Source: DASQPR01 sp963797675 (lineage in GTDB: Bacteria > Actinomycetota > Actinomycetes > Mycobacteriales > Micromonosporaceae). Taken from it: 64,000 bases of DNA. Shown piece after piece: positions 26,044-35,569 of the stretch. How positions within the stretch are numbered: position 1 is the stretch's first letter; the number at the start of each line of letters is the position of its first letter. The notes beneath the pieces were generated by a model. It was given only the letters and a program-made list of their open reading frames with translations. It made no database searches and was not told the origin of the DNA. The DNA is taken from positions 310,001 through 374,000 of the forward strand of contig CAWCQQ010000006.1 in the NCBI GenBank assembly GCA_963797675.1. Direction: 5' to 3'. Position numbers and translations under genes: made by a program.

Positions 26044-28338
26044 CTATCCAGCGCCGGATGGAGTGACGCCGGGCGGATCGAGCGGGATCGTCTGCGGGAT
26101 GCATTCGTCCGGCGCCGTCCACGCCGCGTCGTCCGTGTACGCCGTGCCGACTACCGTCGCCGTTGCGGTCCCGTTGCTGGTCCCGTCGACTCCGCTGAGC
26201 GTGGCGTAGCCGTTGCCGTTGCTGTCGAAGACTACCGTCGCCGTCGGTAGATCCACGCCGTCCACACTGAACAGCACGTCGGCGGAGTACAGGCCGCCGG
26301 TCGCGGTGACCGTCGCGGTCAGCATCGTCGTGCAGGTGGTCGTGGACACCGCGGACGCGGTGAGCTGGATGTCGGTCACGGCCGGCGTCGGCGGCTCGTC
26401 GGACGACGGCGTCGGCGACGGTGTCGGCGCGGGATCCGTGGTGGCGGACGCCTCCGGGCTCGGCGGCGACGGAAGCATGGCGGCGTCGACGGATCGGATC
26501 GTGTAGTGGTACGTGGTACTGGCGGTCAGACCGTAGTCGTCGTAGGCGAGATTCGTCGAGGTGGCGACCTGGACGCCGTCGCGGAAGATCTGATAGCCGA
26601 TGACGCCGACGTTGTCGGTGCCCGCGCTCCAGGCAACGTGGATGGTGCCTGCGGTCTCCGCGGTTGCGGTCACGTGCGCAGGCGCGGTCGGCGGTGTGGT
26701 GTCCGACGCGGTCAGCGTCGACACGGTCATCGGCGCGCTGTCGTGCGACACGTTGCGGGTCGCGTCATATGCCCGGACCGTGTATGTATACGACGTATCG
26801 GCGCTCAGACCGATGTCGGCGAATCCCGGCTGCGCGACCGATGCGACGCGTACGCCGTCGCGGATCACGTCATACCCGGCCACGCCGACGTTGTCACGAG
26901 CCGGCTTCCACGCCAGGACGATCTTGGTGGTGGTCTGACCGGTCGAGTGCAGGCCGGTCGGCACGGTCGGCGGCGAGGTGTCCGGTACGCCCAGCGTCGA
27001 GCCGATCGCGGTGGAGCTGGCCGGCGACGCGTTGCCGACCTCGTCGAGCGCCGTGACCGAGTATTCGTACGTGGTGTTCGGAATCAGCGACGTATCGGTG
27101 TATCCGGGCACGGTCGTGGTGCCGACCGGGTGGTGGTTACGGGTAACGCGGTAGCTCACCACCTGCACGTTGTCGCGGGCCGGGGTCCACTCGAGCGTGA
27201 TCGCGGTCTGCGAGCGGCTGGTGATGCGCAGGCCGACCGGCTGCTGCGGACTGGTGGTATCCGGGCTCGTGGCATTCGGGCTCGGCGTAGCCGCCGGCAC
27301 GCTTGAGCCGGGCTGGGGGATCGGGGCCGGTGTCGGTGCCGGTGACGCGGTCGCGCTGGCGGTGGGGTGGCCGTGGCCGCCGTTGGCAACCACATAGGCG
27401 GCCGTGGCGACGACCACGACCGCGGCGATCACCGCGGCCCACGTCCGTACGCGTCGGCGGCTCGGTACGACGGCGGGGGCAGCCGGACGGTTCATCCGGG
27501 CCAGGAGTTGCTGGCGACCCTCGGATTCCCAGTCGAAACCGTAGGTACGCAGGGCCGCGAACACGAGTGCGTCGGCCGCCGCGGCGGCGTTGGCGTACCG
27601 TGCCGATGCCTGCGGCGCGAGACCGCGTACCACCACGTCGCGAATCCGGTCCGGTACGGCGTCGATCGCCGCAACCTTCGGCTTCTCCGACGCGGCCAGC
27701 GCGGCGTTGCCGATGAAGCCGCCGTCCGGTGACGCCGGTGGCGCGCCGGTCAGGGCCTCCAGCAGGACGGCCATCGTGGCGAACACGTCCGAGGCGGGAG
27801 TGGCCGGACGGCCCAACCACAACTCGGGTGCAAGATAGCGGGGGTTGCCCGGTGACGGAGCGTTGCGGCGGAACCGCGCGGCCACGCCGAAGTCGAGCAC
27901 CTTCGGCACGCCGGTGCGGTCGATGATCAGGTTGCCGGGCGTGACGTTGCGGTGGGTGACACCACGGCGGTGAGCCTCGGCGAGACCGGTCAGGGCGCCC
28001 TTGACGACGTACAGGGCGGCCTGCGGCTCGAGCGCGCCGTCACGGTCCAGGAGAGTCCGCAGCGTCACGCCGTCGACGAATTCGGTGACCACCGCGGCGC
28101 CGCGAGCCTCCGCCACGTGCCCGTAGACCTGTGCGATATGCGGGCTGTCGATCTGCGTGAGGGCGGCACCGTCGGTACGGAACGTGTCGGCGAAGCCCGG
28201 GCCGTCGGCGACGTCCTTCGAGAGGTATTTGATGGCCACGGCGGTCCCGCTGGACGTGTCGTGCGCCTTGACGACGCCGCCGGTCGGCCCGGAGCCGAGA
28301 CGGCCCACCGGGTCGAACCCATCCACTTGCCACGCCAT
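26044..28338 (-). CDS. membrane-anchored Ser/Thr kinase-like protein, probable pseudokinase, with fibronectin-III ectodomain
   Basis: A 764-residue protein: kinase-like domain (residues 7-265), a Pro/Arg-rich link, one membrane helix (298-317), a Pro/Ser/Thr stalk, three fibronectin type III domains (about 375-655; each with DNV..V.SY/GY motifs such as PARDNVGVAGYDVIRDG) and a C-terminal beta-domain ending in a TATVTATGGLYSADVLF pattern. The glycine loop (VGRLGSGPTGG), K37 (VAIK) and D149 (DFG) are kept, but the catalytic loop reads HRNVTPGN, so the catalytic Asp of HRD is Asn131 and the following Lys is Thr133. Phosphotransfer should be crippled; it may act as a scaffold or sensor that binds an external ligand. 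The start ATG at 28338 follows AGGAG, so a longer upstream reading is less likely. Confidence 0.85.
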   Translation of the reverse strand: MAWQVDGFDPVGRLGSGPTGGVVKAHDTSSGTAVAIKYLSKDVADGPGFADTFRTDGAALTQIDSPHIAQVYGHVAEARGAAVVTEFVDGVTLRTLLDRDGALEPQAALYVVKGALTGLAEAHRRGVTHRNVTPGNLIIDRTGVPKVLDFGVAARFRRNAPSPGNPRYLAPELWLGRPATPASDVFATMAVLLEALTGAPPASPDGGFIGNAALAASEKPKVAAIDAVPDRIRDVVVRGLAPQASARYANAAAAADALVFAALRTYGFDWESEGRQQLLARMNRPAAPAVVPSRRRVRTWAAVIAAVVVVATAAYVVANGGHGHPTASATASPAPTPAPIPQPGSSVPAATPSPNATSPDTTSPQQPVGLRITSRSQTAITLEWTPARDNVQVVSYRVTRNHHPVGTTTVPGYTDTSLIPNTTYEYSVTALDEVGNASPASSTAIGSTLGVPDTSPPTVPTGLHSTGQTTTKIVLAWKPARDNVGVAGYDVIRDGVRVASVAQPGFADIGLSADTSYTYTVRAYDATRNVSHDSAPMTVSTLTASDTTPPTAPAHVTATAETAGTIHVAWSAGTDNVGVIGYQIFRDGVQVATSTNLAYDDYGLTASTTYHYTIRSVDAAMLPSPPSPEASATTDPAPTPSPTPSSDEPPTPAVTDIQLTASAVSTTTCTTMLTATVTATGGLYSADVLFSVDGVDLPTATVVFDSNGNGYATLSGVDGTSNGTATATVVGTAYTDDAAWTAPDECIPQTIPLDPPGVTPSGAG

Positions 28339-28416
28339 CACACGCTCCTGCCGATCAGCTGTTAACAACTGATCTTGCCCAATTCGGTACGTCGGCAAAC
28401 GGGGGTGTGCCGGTCG

Positions 28417-30835
28417 TTACAGCCTGCGGCCGGCCGGTCCGCGAGATGCGCCGGCCAGCGTTTCGATTTCCGTGGTCTCGATGTCGTCGGCGTCGGCGTC
28501 GCCGTCATCGGCGCGACCGCCTGCGGCCGTACCGTCGGGTGGCGCGAGCAGCAGCTGGGTGGCTTCCTCGGCGGACAGCGCATCGGCGAACAGGAAACCC
28601 TGCCCGAGCCGGCAGCCGAGCGCGACCAGCGCATCGCGTTGCGCCGGCTGCTCGACGCCCTCGGCGACCACCTCGAGGCCGAGGGAGTTCGCCATCGCGA
28701 GGATCGCGAGCACGATGCTGCGATCGGTGCCCTCGTTCGCGACGCCGCCGATGAACGATTTGTCGATCTTCAGGCACTCTACCGGGAACTGCTTGAGATA
28801 GGCCAGGTTCGAGTACGAGCTGCCGAAGTCGTCCAGCGCGAAGTGGACGCCGGTGGCCCGGAGATCCTCCGCGACGGCGGTGATGTCGTCGCCGGCGTGA
28901 CTGCGCTCGGTCACCTCGAGCCAGACATCGCCGGGATCGACGCCGGCCCGGGCCATCAGCGCTGCGACCCGGCCGACCACCTCGCTCTGCCACATCTGCA
29001 CCGCGGACAGGTTGACGTTGAGGTTCAGGCGACCCCAACCGGGCAGCCGCTGCCACTCGGCGAGCTGCTTGCAGGCCTGTTCCAGCACCCACGTGCCGAT
29101 CGGCACGATCTCGCCGGTCTCCTCGGCCAGCGGGATGAACACGTCGGGTGGGATCGCTCCGCGCTCCGGATGCGTCCAGCGCAGCAGCGCCTCGAAGCCG
29201 ACCGGGACGCCGGTCTCGAGTTCGACGAGTGGCTGGTAGCGCACCTCGAACTCGTTGCGATCGAGGGCACGGAGCAGCTCCGACCGGATGCTCAGCCGGT
29301 CCAGCGACCGGTTGGACGCCGCGTCGTCGAAGACCTCGATGACGCCCGGGCCGCGTGCCTTGGCGACATACATCGCCGCGTCCGCGTCGCGCAGCATGGT
29401 GCCGGCCGTGGTCTGCCCGCGGGCGCCGAGCACGCCGCCGATGCTCGCCGATACCATGACGCGCTCGCCGTGCAGGTCGAACGGCTCGCTGAGCGCCTCC
29501 ACCAGGCGTCGGCCCACCTCGGTCACGTCGTCGAGGTTCTCGATCTCGCCGAGCACCGCCACGAACTCGTCGCCGCCGAACCGGGCGAGCAGGTCCCGCG
29601 ATCGCAGCCCGGTCTGCAGCCGGCGCCGCCACCTGCCGCAGCAGGTCGTCACCCGCCTCGTGGCCGAGCCGGTCGTTGACCGACTTGAACCCGTCGAGGT
29701 CGCAGAACAGCAACCCCGTGAAAGGCGTGGAACCGTTGGTGAGTACCTGATCGAGCCGCTGCCGCGCGAGTTCCCGGTTAGCGAGGCCGGTGAGCGGATC
29801 ACGGGTGGCCTGGCGCCGCAGCTCGTGATAGAGCCCGGCATTTTCCAGCGCGGCGCCGAAGTAGCTGGCGAAGATCGTGGCGATCTCGGTGATTTCGGCG
29901 CCGAACGGGCGTGGCCGGTTGCGGGACGCGTACAGCAGGACGATCGGCTCGCCGTCGTGCAGGACCGGGATGCACAGCACAGTCCGCGGGACCGAGCCGG
30001 TCCAGGGCTTCGCGGTCGCCGTCCAGGCCTCGCCTCGGAGCGCGCACGGCCAGGCCCGCAGTTGGGCCGACCGGCCGGTCCGGCTTCGCGGCGACGTCCT
30101 CGGATGCTGGTGCCGTGGTGCGCCCGCTGGTGCGCCATCCCGTCCGAGATGCTGACGATCCAGGCGTCGTCCGACATGGTCAGTTCCTGCATGATCTCGG
30201 CGGCCGTCTCCATCAGCGCTTGAGAGTCGAGGTGCGGCGCGAGCAGGTGTCCGGACTGGGCCAGACACTCGATCGCGACGGCGCGTTCACGATCTTCGGC
30301 CGTGACGCACAGCCGGTGCGCAACCGAGGCGAGTACGTGCAGATCGGTGCCGGTGAACTGCTCGCCGCTACTGCGATAGAGCACGAGCAGCTCGGCCGAT
30401 TGTGCGGTGCCGACCGCCATCGGCACGAACGCGGCCGAGCGCAGGCCGAGGCCGACCAGCGACAGCGGAACATCCTCGCTGTCGTGCTCGATCCGGCACG
30501 CAACCGGTTGCCGGTGCCGGATCGCATCGGCCGCGGCCATGCCGAGACTCCAGCCGTGCGCGAACGAAAGATCGTCCTCGGCGAGCCCGCTCGCGGAGGT
30601 GACCAGGAAGCGATCGCCGAACACGCTGACCACGCAGACGACGTCCGCGTTGAACGCCTCGGACAGCACGTTCAGTGCCTGGGTCGAGCAGCTCGTCCGG
30701 GGCGGCCGGATTGCTGAGCACGGTGAGCAGCCGGATAAGGCGGCCGGTGTCGCGATAGGCGTTGCGGGCCGCCGCCGCGGCCTCGTGCAGTTGCGCGGTC
30801 AGGCGTGCGACTTCGTCGCCGTCGGGACGGGTCAC
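28417..30835 (-). pseudogene. GGDEF-EAL cyclic-di-GMP enzyme with N-terminal GAF-like region, frame broken four times
   Basis: A cytoplasmic diguanylate cyclase/phosphodiesterase-type protein of about 800 residues once four single-base insertions (near 30690, 30103, 30050 and 29635) are removed. Order: short N-terminal helix (ARLTAQLHEAAAAARN), GAF-like sensor region, GGDEF domain (FCDLDGFKSVNDRLGHEAG and LLARFGGDEFVAVLGE, with an inhibitory RxxD site, RSRD, five residues before GGDEF) and EAL domain (GFEALLRW, ALDDFGSSYSNL, CLKIDKSFI, VVAEGVE). Both active-site motifs are intact, so it could make and cleave cyclic-di-GMP. It follows the FIST gene by 7 bases in one operon. The breaks leave codon use intact and each is a lone extra base, pointing to sequence error. 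Confidence 0.85.
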
Positions 30836-30842
30836 GGCCGCA

Positions 30843-32026
30843 TCACAACGCGATCGCGGTCACGGTCGCGTTGTGGTACCCGGCCACGCTGGTCGTACGG
30901 GCGAACTCGCCGTAGGTGTAGATGCCGAAGACCGGCACCGGACCGGCGGCCGCCTGCAGACAGGCCGCCTCTTCGGGGCCGCGGTCGCCGAGGATGTCGA
31001 GGCGGGCGATGCAGCTGAAGACGAGCAGCACCGAGGCGTCCCGGCCGGCCAGCGCGCGCTCCGCCACGTTCTCGGCTCATGCTCAGCAGGTCCTCTTCGT
31101 CGCAGCCCATGATCTGGATGGCCGAGTAGACCGGCAGCGGCGCGAACGTGTGGATCAGGCCGTCGCCCATGAACACGCCACGGATCAAGTGGCTCCCGTC
31201 CGGTTCGATCACTCCGAACGCGTGCGTCGCGTAGTACCCGCCGGGGCGTACATTATCAAGATCGTCGGTGTTGCCCTTGCGGATGTCCTCCTCGAACACG
31301 TCGCGCGCGGGCCGACCGGCGATCTCGTGGACGATCTGTCCTTCGGTCTTGGTCACCAGCAGCGGCAGCCCGATCGGGTGCCACCCGTGCCCGACCGTGA
31401 CCGGCATCGGGTGGTCGGCACCGATCCAGACTGCGATCGCGGCGTCGTGCAGTGCGCGATCGCCGTAGAAGACGAACGTCCGGTGCAAGCGCCGATCGTC
31501 GGCTGCGGCGCCGCCGACGATCGGAACGCGATGCGCCGGCGACCCGATGCAGGCCGTTGACCAGGGCCTGCTGCTCGCTGGCGAGGCCGTCTACGAAGAT
31601 CATCAAGGTGCTGTACGGGATTCGCTCCGGCCCGAGCGCGGCCCGCGCCGAGCGTGCCAGCTCAACGCCGGTCGCCTCGCCACCGGCGGAGAGCTGCTCG
31701 GCGACGGCGAAGCCGAAACGGTACGGCCCGGCGGTGATCGCCATGACCGCGACTCCGCTGGCCGGCTGGGTCAGGGTGCCGCCGCTGAAGTGACCGGTGC
31801 TGGTCTCGCCGACTAGGGGAGTGTCTCCGGTGACCGCGCGGATGGCGGCCAGCAGCGTCGGCAGGTCATAGCGCACCGTGGCGTACACGATGATCAAGGC
31901 GGGCGCCTGGCCGTCCAGACCGGCCATCGCTGCCACCGCCGCGGCCGTGCCGGCCTCCACCGCATCCAGCGCCTCGCTGGACCCGCTCGCGGCCCGCAGC
32001 CGAAGCGGTGACATTTGTTGGGTCAC
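30843..32026 (-). pseudogene. FIST-domain sensor protein, frame broken twice
   Basis: A protein of about 390 residues with FIST N and FIST C domains, a sensory module often found with signalling enzymes and thought to bind small ligands. The N-terminal part starts MSPLRLRAASGSSEALDAVE and contains GETSTGHFSG; the C-terminal part ends with FGIYTYGEFARTTSVAGYHN, the family tail. The frame breaks near 31510 and 31075 (ATGAGC[C]GAGAACGTG), each needing one surplus base. Start GTG at 32026 is preceded by GGAGG. It is the first gene of the unit; the GGDEF-EAL gene starts 7 bases after its stop. Signal input from FIST to the cyclic-di-GMP enzyme is likely. Confidence 0.85.
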
Positions 32027-32254
32027 GGCGCCTCCACCTCGGTCGTAAGCCCTGCAACTTCATCGTAGAAGAGGCACGCGCCTTGATGTGATCTTTGCTC
32101 GTGTTTCGACGATATGAGTGCTTTGTCCAGCCAGAACGCAACTGTTGATCGAACATACGTCAGCTTTTTCGCAGATGCACGGCCCGCTGTCGGGGAGGCA
32201 CACTCAGTAGTTCCCATTTGGGTGGTAACACGGGATTGATCCGGACGATCGGAC

Positions 32255-33289
32255 CTATCCAGGTGCCCGGCCGGTCGAGCCGCGGACGACGAGTTCGGTG
32301 GCGAGTTCCACATGCAGCGCTTGGAGCTGGTGGCGCTCCAGCAGCCGGACGAGCAGGGTCACCGCCATCCGACCCATCTCCTGCAGCGGTTGGCGCACGG
32401 TGGTCAGCATCGGCTGCGTCGCCTGGGCGAGATCGATGTCGTCGAAACCGGCCAGGGACAGATCGTCCGGGACCCGCAGGCCGCGCTCGCGAGCCGCGGT
32501 CATCGCACCGACCGCGGCCTTGTCGTTGAACCCGACGATCGCGGTCGGACGCAGCGACTGGTCGAGCAGCTCGCCGGCCGCGCGGTAACCCCACTCCGTG
32601 GTCGGCTCGCCGCTGCGGACGAGCACCGGGTCCGGCAGGATCCCGACGTCGGCCAACGCGGACGTATGACCGGCCAGGCGCGCCCTGCTGGCCAGCCAAT
32701 TGTGCGGCCCGGCGATGACGCCGATCCGCCGGTGTCCGAGTTCGACCAGGTGACCGGTCATATTGCGGGCACCGGCGAAGTGCGCGGCGGACACGGCGGC
32801 GATGTCCGGCGGCATCGTCTCGCGCGGGTCGACGACCACGAACGGGAACGTACGCGCCCGCAGCGCGACGAGTTGCTCGCTCGGCTCGGGCGGCAGGATG
32901 ATGATGGCTCCGCTCACCCCGGCGCGGTCGGCGAGCCCGGGCAGCTCGGCCTTGCGCTGCGCCGCCTCGCCCGCGTTGAGCAGCATCTGCTTGCCGTGCA
33001 GGTCGAGTGTTTCGGCGATCGACGAGACGATCAGGCCGAAGTAGTCGGTCAGCAGGTACGGGCAGCGTACGTAGATCGCACCGTCTGCAGTGGACTGTCG
33101 CCGCGGCGTGCCGGCACGTGGCCCGGGTGCCCGACCGCCCAGCCGCGCAACCTCGCGCAGGACGATGTCGCGCGTATGCGATGCCACGTTGTCCTGGTCG
33201 TTGAGGACCCGCGAGACGGTGGCGATGGACAGACCGGTTTCGGCCGCGACGTCGCGAACCGTGGCGCGTTTCGGCTCATGCCTACGCAC
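32255..33289 (-). CDS. LacI-family transcriptional regulator
   Basis: A 344-residue sugar-responsive repressor. The N-terminal HTH is TVRDVAAETGLSIATVSRVL (residues 9-28) followed by the hinge helix region, then a periplasmic-binding-like effector domain (GVIAGPHNWLASRARLAGH, FNDKAAVGAMTAARERGL, DDLSLAGFDDIDLAQATQP). Start is a GTG at 33289. It is divergent from a GH30 glycosidase and is the obvious local regulator; an AAACGTTT palindrome lies in the gap. Effector sugar is unknown. Length and layout are normal for the family. Confidence 0.93.
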   Translation of the reverse strand: MRRHEPKRATVRDVAAETGLSIATVSRVLNDQDNVASHTRDIVLREVARLGGRAPGPRAGTPRRQSTADGAIYVRCPYLLTDYFGLIVSSIAETLDLHGKQMLLNAGEAAQRKAELPGLADRAGVSGAIIILPPEPSEQLVALRARTFPFVVVDPRETMPPDIAAVSAAHFAGARNMTGHLVELGHRRIGVIAGPHNWLASRARLAGHTSALADVGILPDPVLVRSGEPTTEWGYRAAGELLDQSLRPTAIVGFNDKAAVGAMTAARERGLRVPDDLSLAGFDDIDLAQATQPMLTTVRQPLQEMGRMAVTLLVRLLERHQLQALHVELATELVVRGSTGRAPG

Positions 33290-33448
33290 GTGTTACAGCG
33301 TTCTGTTTCATCGCTGCAGCATATCCATCGTGGGCCCAACTAGGCACTCTCTATGTATTGACAACAATCAGTTCATCCTGATTTCCTGCTGGTGTCGGAG
33401 ATGTTCCATAAACGTTTCATTTTTGTTACATGTCGGGAGTGGACCGAG
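33290..33448. promoter_or_regulatory. divergent control region of LacI regulator and GH30 gene
   Basis: A 159-base gap, AT-richer than its surroundings. AAACGTTT (33411-33418), with the central CG typical of LacI-family operators, lies 31 bases before the GH30 ATG, and a TTGACA hexamer is at 33358-33363. I could not fix the matching -10. Confidence 0.55.
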
Positions 33449-35404
33449 ATGAGAAGACGTTCGTTCGTTGTCGTTGCAGCGATGTCCGCCATCGTGCTCA
33501 GCATGACCGGAGGGGCGGCCGGATCGGCGTACGCGATCGGCCATCCCGCGGCCTCGCCGGTACACGTATGGATCACCACGCCGGACGGCCAACTGACGAT
33601 GAGCGATCAGGGCACGGTCGCATTCGGCACCGCCGCCCCGACCGCGACCACCGTGACCATCGATCCCACCCGAACATTCCAGACCATGACCGGCTTCGGC
33701 GGCTCGATCACCGACTCATCCGCCACGGTCCTGTATGGACTGTCACCGTCGGCCCGCGACGCGGCGATGCGGGACCTGTTCGACCCGGTCAACGGCGACG
33801 GGCTGAGCTTCCTCCGCCAACCGATCGGCGCCTCCGACTTCGTCGCGTCCGCGGCGTACACGTATGACGACCTCGCCCCCGGCCAGACCGACTACCTGCA
33901 GCGGCACTTCTCCATCGGGCACGACGAGGCACAGATCCTGCCGTTGCTGCGCCGGGCCGAGCAGCTCAACCCGCATCTGAGCATCATGGCGACGCCGTGG
34001 AGCCCGCCGGCGTGGATGAAGACCGGCGGATCGCTCAGCGGCGGGCGCCTGATCGACGACCCGAAGATCTACGCCTCCTACGCGCTCTATCTGCTGCGCT
34101 TCGTCGAGGCGTACCGGGCGCAGGGCGTCACGATCGACCTGATCACCGTGCAGAACGAGCCGCAGAACCGCACGCCGGCCGGTTACCCCGGCACCGACAT
34201 GCCGGCCAGCCAGGAGGAGCAGGTGATCGCCGATCTCGGACCGATGCTGCGTCTCGCCGGCCTCAAGACCAAGATCCTGGCGTACGACCACAACTGGTCC
34301 GAGCACCCGAACGACGTCGCCGCGACACCGCCCGACGAGACGTCGGACATCAACGATTACCCGCAGGAGGTGCTGTCCTCGCCCGCGGCCGCGTGGATCT
34401 CCGGTACCGCGTACCACTGCTACTTCGGCGACCCGAGCGCGATGACCGCGCTGCACGACCAGTTCCCCGCGAAGGACATCTACTTCACCGAGTGCTCCGG
34501 CAGCCAGTCCAGCGATCCGGCCAACACGTTCTCGGACACGCTCAAGTGGCATGCCCGCAACCTGATCATCGGCGCCACCCGCAACTGGGCCAAGTCCGTC
34601 GTGAACTGGAACGTCGCGCTCGACCCGTCGGGCGGTCCGCACGTCGGCGGCTGCGCCACCTGTACGCCGATCCTCACGATCGGCTCGGACGGCACGGTCA
34701 CCCGCAACGCCGAGTACTACGCGCTCGGCCACCTCAGCCGGTTCGTCCGGCCGGGCGCCGTTCGTATCGCCAGCACATCGTTCGGTACGACCGGGTGGAA
34801 CGGCCAGATCATGGACGTCGCGTTCCGGAACCCGGATGGTTCCACGGTGCTGGTCGCGCACAACGAGAACGACAATCCACAGAGCTTCTCGGTCAGTGAG
34901 AACGGTCAGAGCTTCGACTACACGCTGCCCGGCGGCGCGCTGGCGACGTTCGTCTGGGCCACCGCGCCACGGTCCGATCGGCGGTCGACGGCGCTCGATC
35001 CGTCCGATTGGCAGGCCACCGGCAACCCGTCCGGCCCGACCGACCCGTGCTGCTCCGGCGACGTGGTCGGCCACGCGATCGACGACGACGCCTCGACCCG
35101 GTACTCCACCGGGGCCTCCCAGGCGCCCGGCCAGTACCTGCAGGTCGACCTCGGTCGAAGCGAGCGCCTGACCAGCTTCGTGGTGGACACCGGCGCCAGT
35201 ACCGGCGACTACCCGCGTGGATATGCGGTCACGGTCAGCCGCGACGGCGTGACCTGGAGCGCGGCCGCGACCGGCAGCGGTACCGGGCAGATCACCACCG
35301 TCGCGCTCGACGGCACACCGGTGCGGTACGTGCGATTCACACTGACCGCGGCCAGTGGCAGCTGGTGGAGTGTCGCCGACATCCGCGCCTACGTGCGGGG
35401 CTGA
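33449..35404 (+). CDS. secreted GH30 family glycoside hydrolase with discoidin-type C-terminal module
   Basis: A 651-residue secreted enzyme. Residues 1-29 are a signal peptide (RRRSFVVVAAMSAIVLSMTGGAAGSAYA). The GH30 catalytic barrel runs from about 65 to 480; acid/base Glu237 is in TVQNEPQ and nucleophile Glu348 in YFTECSG. TGFGGSITDSSATVLYGLS and ATPWSPPAWMKTGGSL are signature segments. A beta-sandwich and a C-terminal F5/8 type C (CBM32-like) module (about 510-651) follow. GH30 covers glucosylceramidase, beta-1,6-glucanase and related activities; beta-1,6-glucanase would fit the fungal-wall theme, but the subfamily cannot be fixed by eye. ATG at 33449 is preceded by GGAG. Controlled most likely by the adjacent LacI protein. 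Confidence 0.9.
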   Translation: MRRRSFVVVAAMSAIVLSMTGGAAGSAYAIGHPAASPVHVWITTPDGQLTMSDQGTVAFGTAAPTATTVTIDPTRTFQTMTGFGGSITDSSATVLYGLSPSARDAAMRDLFDPVNGDGLSFLRQPIGASDFVASAAYTYDDLAPGQTDYLQRHFSIGHDEAQILPLLRRAEQLNPHLSIMATPWSPPAWMKTGGSLSGGRLIDDPKIYASYALYLLRFVEAYRAQGVTIDLITVQNEPQNRTPAGYPGTDMPASQEEQVIADLGPMLRLAGLKTKILAYDHNWSEHPNDVAATPPDETSDINDYPQEVLSSPAAAWISGTAYHCYFGDPSAMTALHDQFPAKDIYFTECSGSQSSDPANTFSDTLKWHARNLIIGATRNWAKSVVNWNVALDPSGGPHVGGCATCTPILTIGSDGTVTRNAEYYALGHLSRFVRPGAVRIASTSFGTTGWNGQIMDVAFRNPDGSTVLVAHNENDNPQSFSVSENGQSFDYTLPGGALATFVWATAPRSDRRSTALDPSDWQATGNPSGPTDPCCSGDVVGHAIDDDASTRYSTGASQAPGQYLQVDLGRSERLTSFVVDTGASTGDYPRGYAVTVSRDGVTWSAAATGSGTGQITTVALDGTPVRYVRFTLTAASGSWWSVADIRAYVRG

Positions 35405-35439
35405 GTCTCCCGATCTCGACACCCGCTAACGGTGCCTGC

Positions 35440-35460
35440 ATGCAGCTCTGCCAGCTGCAT
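35440..35460. other. small hairpin after GH30 gene
   Basis: ATGCAGCT (35440-35447) pairs with AGCTGCAT (35453-35460). It is 36 bases past the GH30 stop and may help terminate that transcript. Confidence 0.4.
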
Positions 35461-35514
35461 CGGCGGCGCCCCCGATCGTTCAGTTTGGTCCAGCAGCCCT
35501 GAACTGGACGGCAT

Positions 35515-35547
35515 GAGGCTCCGGCGACCATCGGTCGCCGGAGCCTC
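35515..35547. terminator. hairpin terminator
   Basis: A perfect 15-bp GC-rich stem, GAGGCTCCGGCGACC (35515-35529) with 35533-35547 and a 3-base loop, between the convergent GH30 and lipoprotein genes. Confidence 0.8.
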
Positions 35548-35569
35548 GGCAGTTACGTTCCGACGTCGG

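Noticed and set aside
33743..35422. A 559-codon minus-strand frame opposite GH30
   Set aside because: Antisense of GH30; Arg/Val/Gly-biased with no motif.
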